NCBI RefSeq assembly: GCF_029227915.1
Contig: NC_079886.1
Location: forward strand, 24,652,501-24,716,500
Direction: 5' to 3'
Length of the DNA stretch: 64,000 nucleotides
From: Hydractinia symbiolongicarpus
Lineage: Eukaryota; Cnidaria; Hydrozoa; Anthoathecata; Hydractiniidae
Under the pieces are notes generated by a model. It made no database searches and was not told the origin of the DNA. It saw nothing but the letters and a program-made list of their open reading frames with translations. The position numbers were made by a program, and so were the translations under genes. Positions 61,569 to 64,000 of this stretch are shown piece after piece; positions within the stretch are counted from its first letter, which is position 1, and every line of letters starts with the position of its first letter.

Positions 61569-64000
61569 CTAAATATGAAAGAAAAATGTTAATAATTTAT
61601 ATGATTATGCCTTTTTATTGTTATATACTTAAAAACATGCAAGAAATTGTCAGTAAAATCTAGTAGCATATTTTGGAGTATGGTAACTTTGAAGATGCTC
61701 TGAAGTAAGCAAGCAATCAAAGACAGTATTGCTTTAATAATATAATAATTAACTAAACTAAATGAATCAAAACAAATGCCATAGCCAAATTATGTCCGAA
61801 TCAGAATAAGTTTACATCTTCATGGTCATACGTGAATATTAAACATGAGTATAAACAATCCATTTTTTTGAGAAAAACACTCCAATTTTTTTTCCAAAAT
61901 GCATAATTTTTGTTTTAAAACACCCAAAAGTGTCACTTTTAAGGTTTTATAACTAACTTTCTGCAAAAAATCATATAAAAAAATGAGCGTATTCAGAGAA
62001 TAACTGTAACGTTCAGATGTATCTAATTCATAGGTCATTTCGCTACCATGTGTGACCCATTACAGCAAAAGACAAAACATGAGGAATTTGAAGAGAAGAG
62101 TGAGCAAGGGTGAAATAATAAACCTGTAACTCATACAAACATGTCTAAGACAGTCACAGTAGGGAGAGAAAAAAGTGGTATTACTAGACAGGTGACCAGG
62201 AAAGCAGGTTTGAATGTAGCAATTTTCAAAATTATTTTTAAAAAACCCTGACTTTTCCATAATTTACAGAGAAACTGATCAAAATAAGCTGGCTAATCTA
62301 TAAAGACGTGCTCACATATTAAAACGGTATTAAAACTATATTTGCTTTCATGTCTAGTTTACAATAAACCTAGCTTATTGCAACACAAAAGGATTAAAAG
62401 TTCTACGTTACTTACTTTTAAACGTTAGTTTTAAATTTCAAGGTTTTATTAATGACATTTTAAGAGAAACCTAAACCTTTAGGAAACTGAACACAGATGA
62501 AATCGTTTAGAATTTTTTTCCGTGATCACTTTAAAACCACAAATTCTGTCTTAATCTTTCCAAAAACATTTGTTTTTTAAGATAGGGATCGGTAAAAAAT
62601 CCCTAAATTTTTAATGTCCTATAAAAAAGGTAAATATAAGAAAACAAAAGATTGATAAATTAGAGATGAATTGCATAATATGTTAGCTGATTAAAAATAT
62701 TTAGTAGGAAATACTAGAAAAAGCAAATATGTAAAAAAAAAATCGTAGGTAATGTAGTAGTAAGTATATATTAAAGTTTTATTTAAAAGTAATAATACAT
62801 ACAGGCTTTCTTCTAAACATCAATGAAATTTTGCTGAAGCCACGTGAAGTACAGATAAAATAAGACACCCTAGTTTGTTCTTCATAGAAAGACCAATCCA
62901 AAAGAAAAACAATTCTTGGTATGTTTTAAGTGAGCATTTAAACATTTAAAGTTGGTTCCCATTAAGGAATCTAACTGCATGTCAACCGCCTCAATTAGAT
63001 CTATAAAATCTAGTTATTGTTCACCCTAAAAGTATTTTGCCATGGAAAAATATTCATTTCGTCCTTGTCTAGTACAGAACATAATGTGAAAGTATAAAAA
63101 AACATGAAGAAATATGTCAGCTTTTTTTAACTTTAAGACTCAGCAAAATTAATGCCAGTTAGATATCTAGTGAGAACCGAGCTTTAGTGCCATAACGTAT
63201 TGGGTCTAATATATGAACTGTTGCTTTTATATTCTTGTAATTATGTTCTGTCAAATGCCATATTTAAAATTAAAAATAATTAACGCTAAAATACAGGCTG
63301 GTAACTTGCAGGTATGAAATATACCAAAACAAACAGTAAAAAACGTAAAAAATTCAGGAGCAGATTTGGAAGATAAATGAAAAAATCTGACAATTTAAAA
63401 AGTCTATTGTGGTATGATGCAAATCCTTTAGAAGGATATATGAAAGGATGAAATCCCTTTCAAATTCTATACTAAGAGAACAGAATAGGTCTTGAATTTT
63501 TATAAAAAAGATAATTTTTTTCGGAAGAAGGATGTTACCACTATGAAAAATTTTGTTTTAATACGTGAAGTGATTATTTTACGTCTTCTGTTTTTTATTT
63601 GGTCTAAATTTTTTTTTTAAAAATGGTACTTTTTGGATCTATTGTAACAACATGGGAAAAATATACTATCTTGGTTTGATTATCGTTGCTGGTCAGATCT
63701 CTTTTAATAGATGTGGAAATCAAAAGCATATTTAGGCTTTTGAAGTTAATTTCAATCCATGTACTGCTAGATTAGTTTGAATATGTTTCTACACCTTTCT
63801 AACAAACTAGCTAAGCATGTGTTCAACTTAATTATTGCAAGTGAGGTATCCTTTTTTGCATCCCTTTTTTAAGAAATAGCATATATAGGTCTCAACCAGT
63901 ACCTAGAATTAAGTTATTTGGTTTTGTTGTCCTTAATTTAGCCTGAGTGTATTTTTTAAATGATCGTTAGTATAGAGAATAAATTGTACAATTAAAAAAA
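61569..64000. other. Intron or upstream region of the ciliary gene
   Basis: The exon starting at 61568 is in phase 0 with an acceptor, so at least one more exon lies to the right. None could be recognised in the last 2.4 kb of the window, which is AT-rich with short random frames. Confidence 0.5.

Overview
The window is eukaryotic genomic DNA: AT-rich, with intron-split genes bounded by GT-AG splice sites and many short repeats. Gene content points to an early-branching animal, most likely a cnidarian and possibly a medusozoan. The evidence is a secreted thrombospondin-repeat protein with cysteine modules of a kind I associate with cnidarians, divergent single-exon class A GPCRs, and decayed DIRS, Penelope, Helitron and MITE copies. 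The species cannot be named from the sequence alone.

Layout. (1) 1-5856, minus: the 5' part of a secreted gene built as signal peptide followed by repeated [TSR - module B - module C] exon triplets; it runs off the left edge. (2) 5857-8918: gene-poor DNA with a small palindromic repeat, a SINE and a 310-bp TCG/TCA microsatellite. (3) 8919-13725, minus: a complete seven-exon SLC12 cation-chloride cotransporter (NKCC/NCC type, 1050 aa) with conserved phosphoregulatory sites. (4) 13726-22985: 9 kb of gene-poor DNA holding a 5'-truncated Penelope-like element inside inverted repeats and a second SINE. (5) 22986-26883, plus: a complete ten-exon WDSUB1 (WD40-SAM-U-box, 500 aa). (6) 28324-32096, plus: a four-exon gene for an unrecognised 717-aa protein with an N-myristoylation signal, behind a CRE pair and followed by a G-rich purine tract. 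(7) 33648-34760 and 43604-44611, minus: two related single-exon GPCRs separated by a hairpin, a MITE and a broken DIRS-type retroelement. (8) 47971-61568 and probably beyond, minus: the C-terminal ~816 residues, in at least 19 exons, of a large ASH/MSP-domain ciliary protein, best guess DLEC1/CFAP81. Its introns hold Helitron-like repeats, a MITE and several tandem repeats.

Exon borders were worked out by hand from GT-AG sites, reading-phase continuity and family resemblance. In all spliced genes the phases chain without conflict, except for one junction in the ciliary gene where an exon is probably missing. The genes look like unrelated neighbours rather than a functional cluster; the only local family expansions are the GPCR pair and the exon triplets of the TSR gene.
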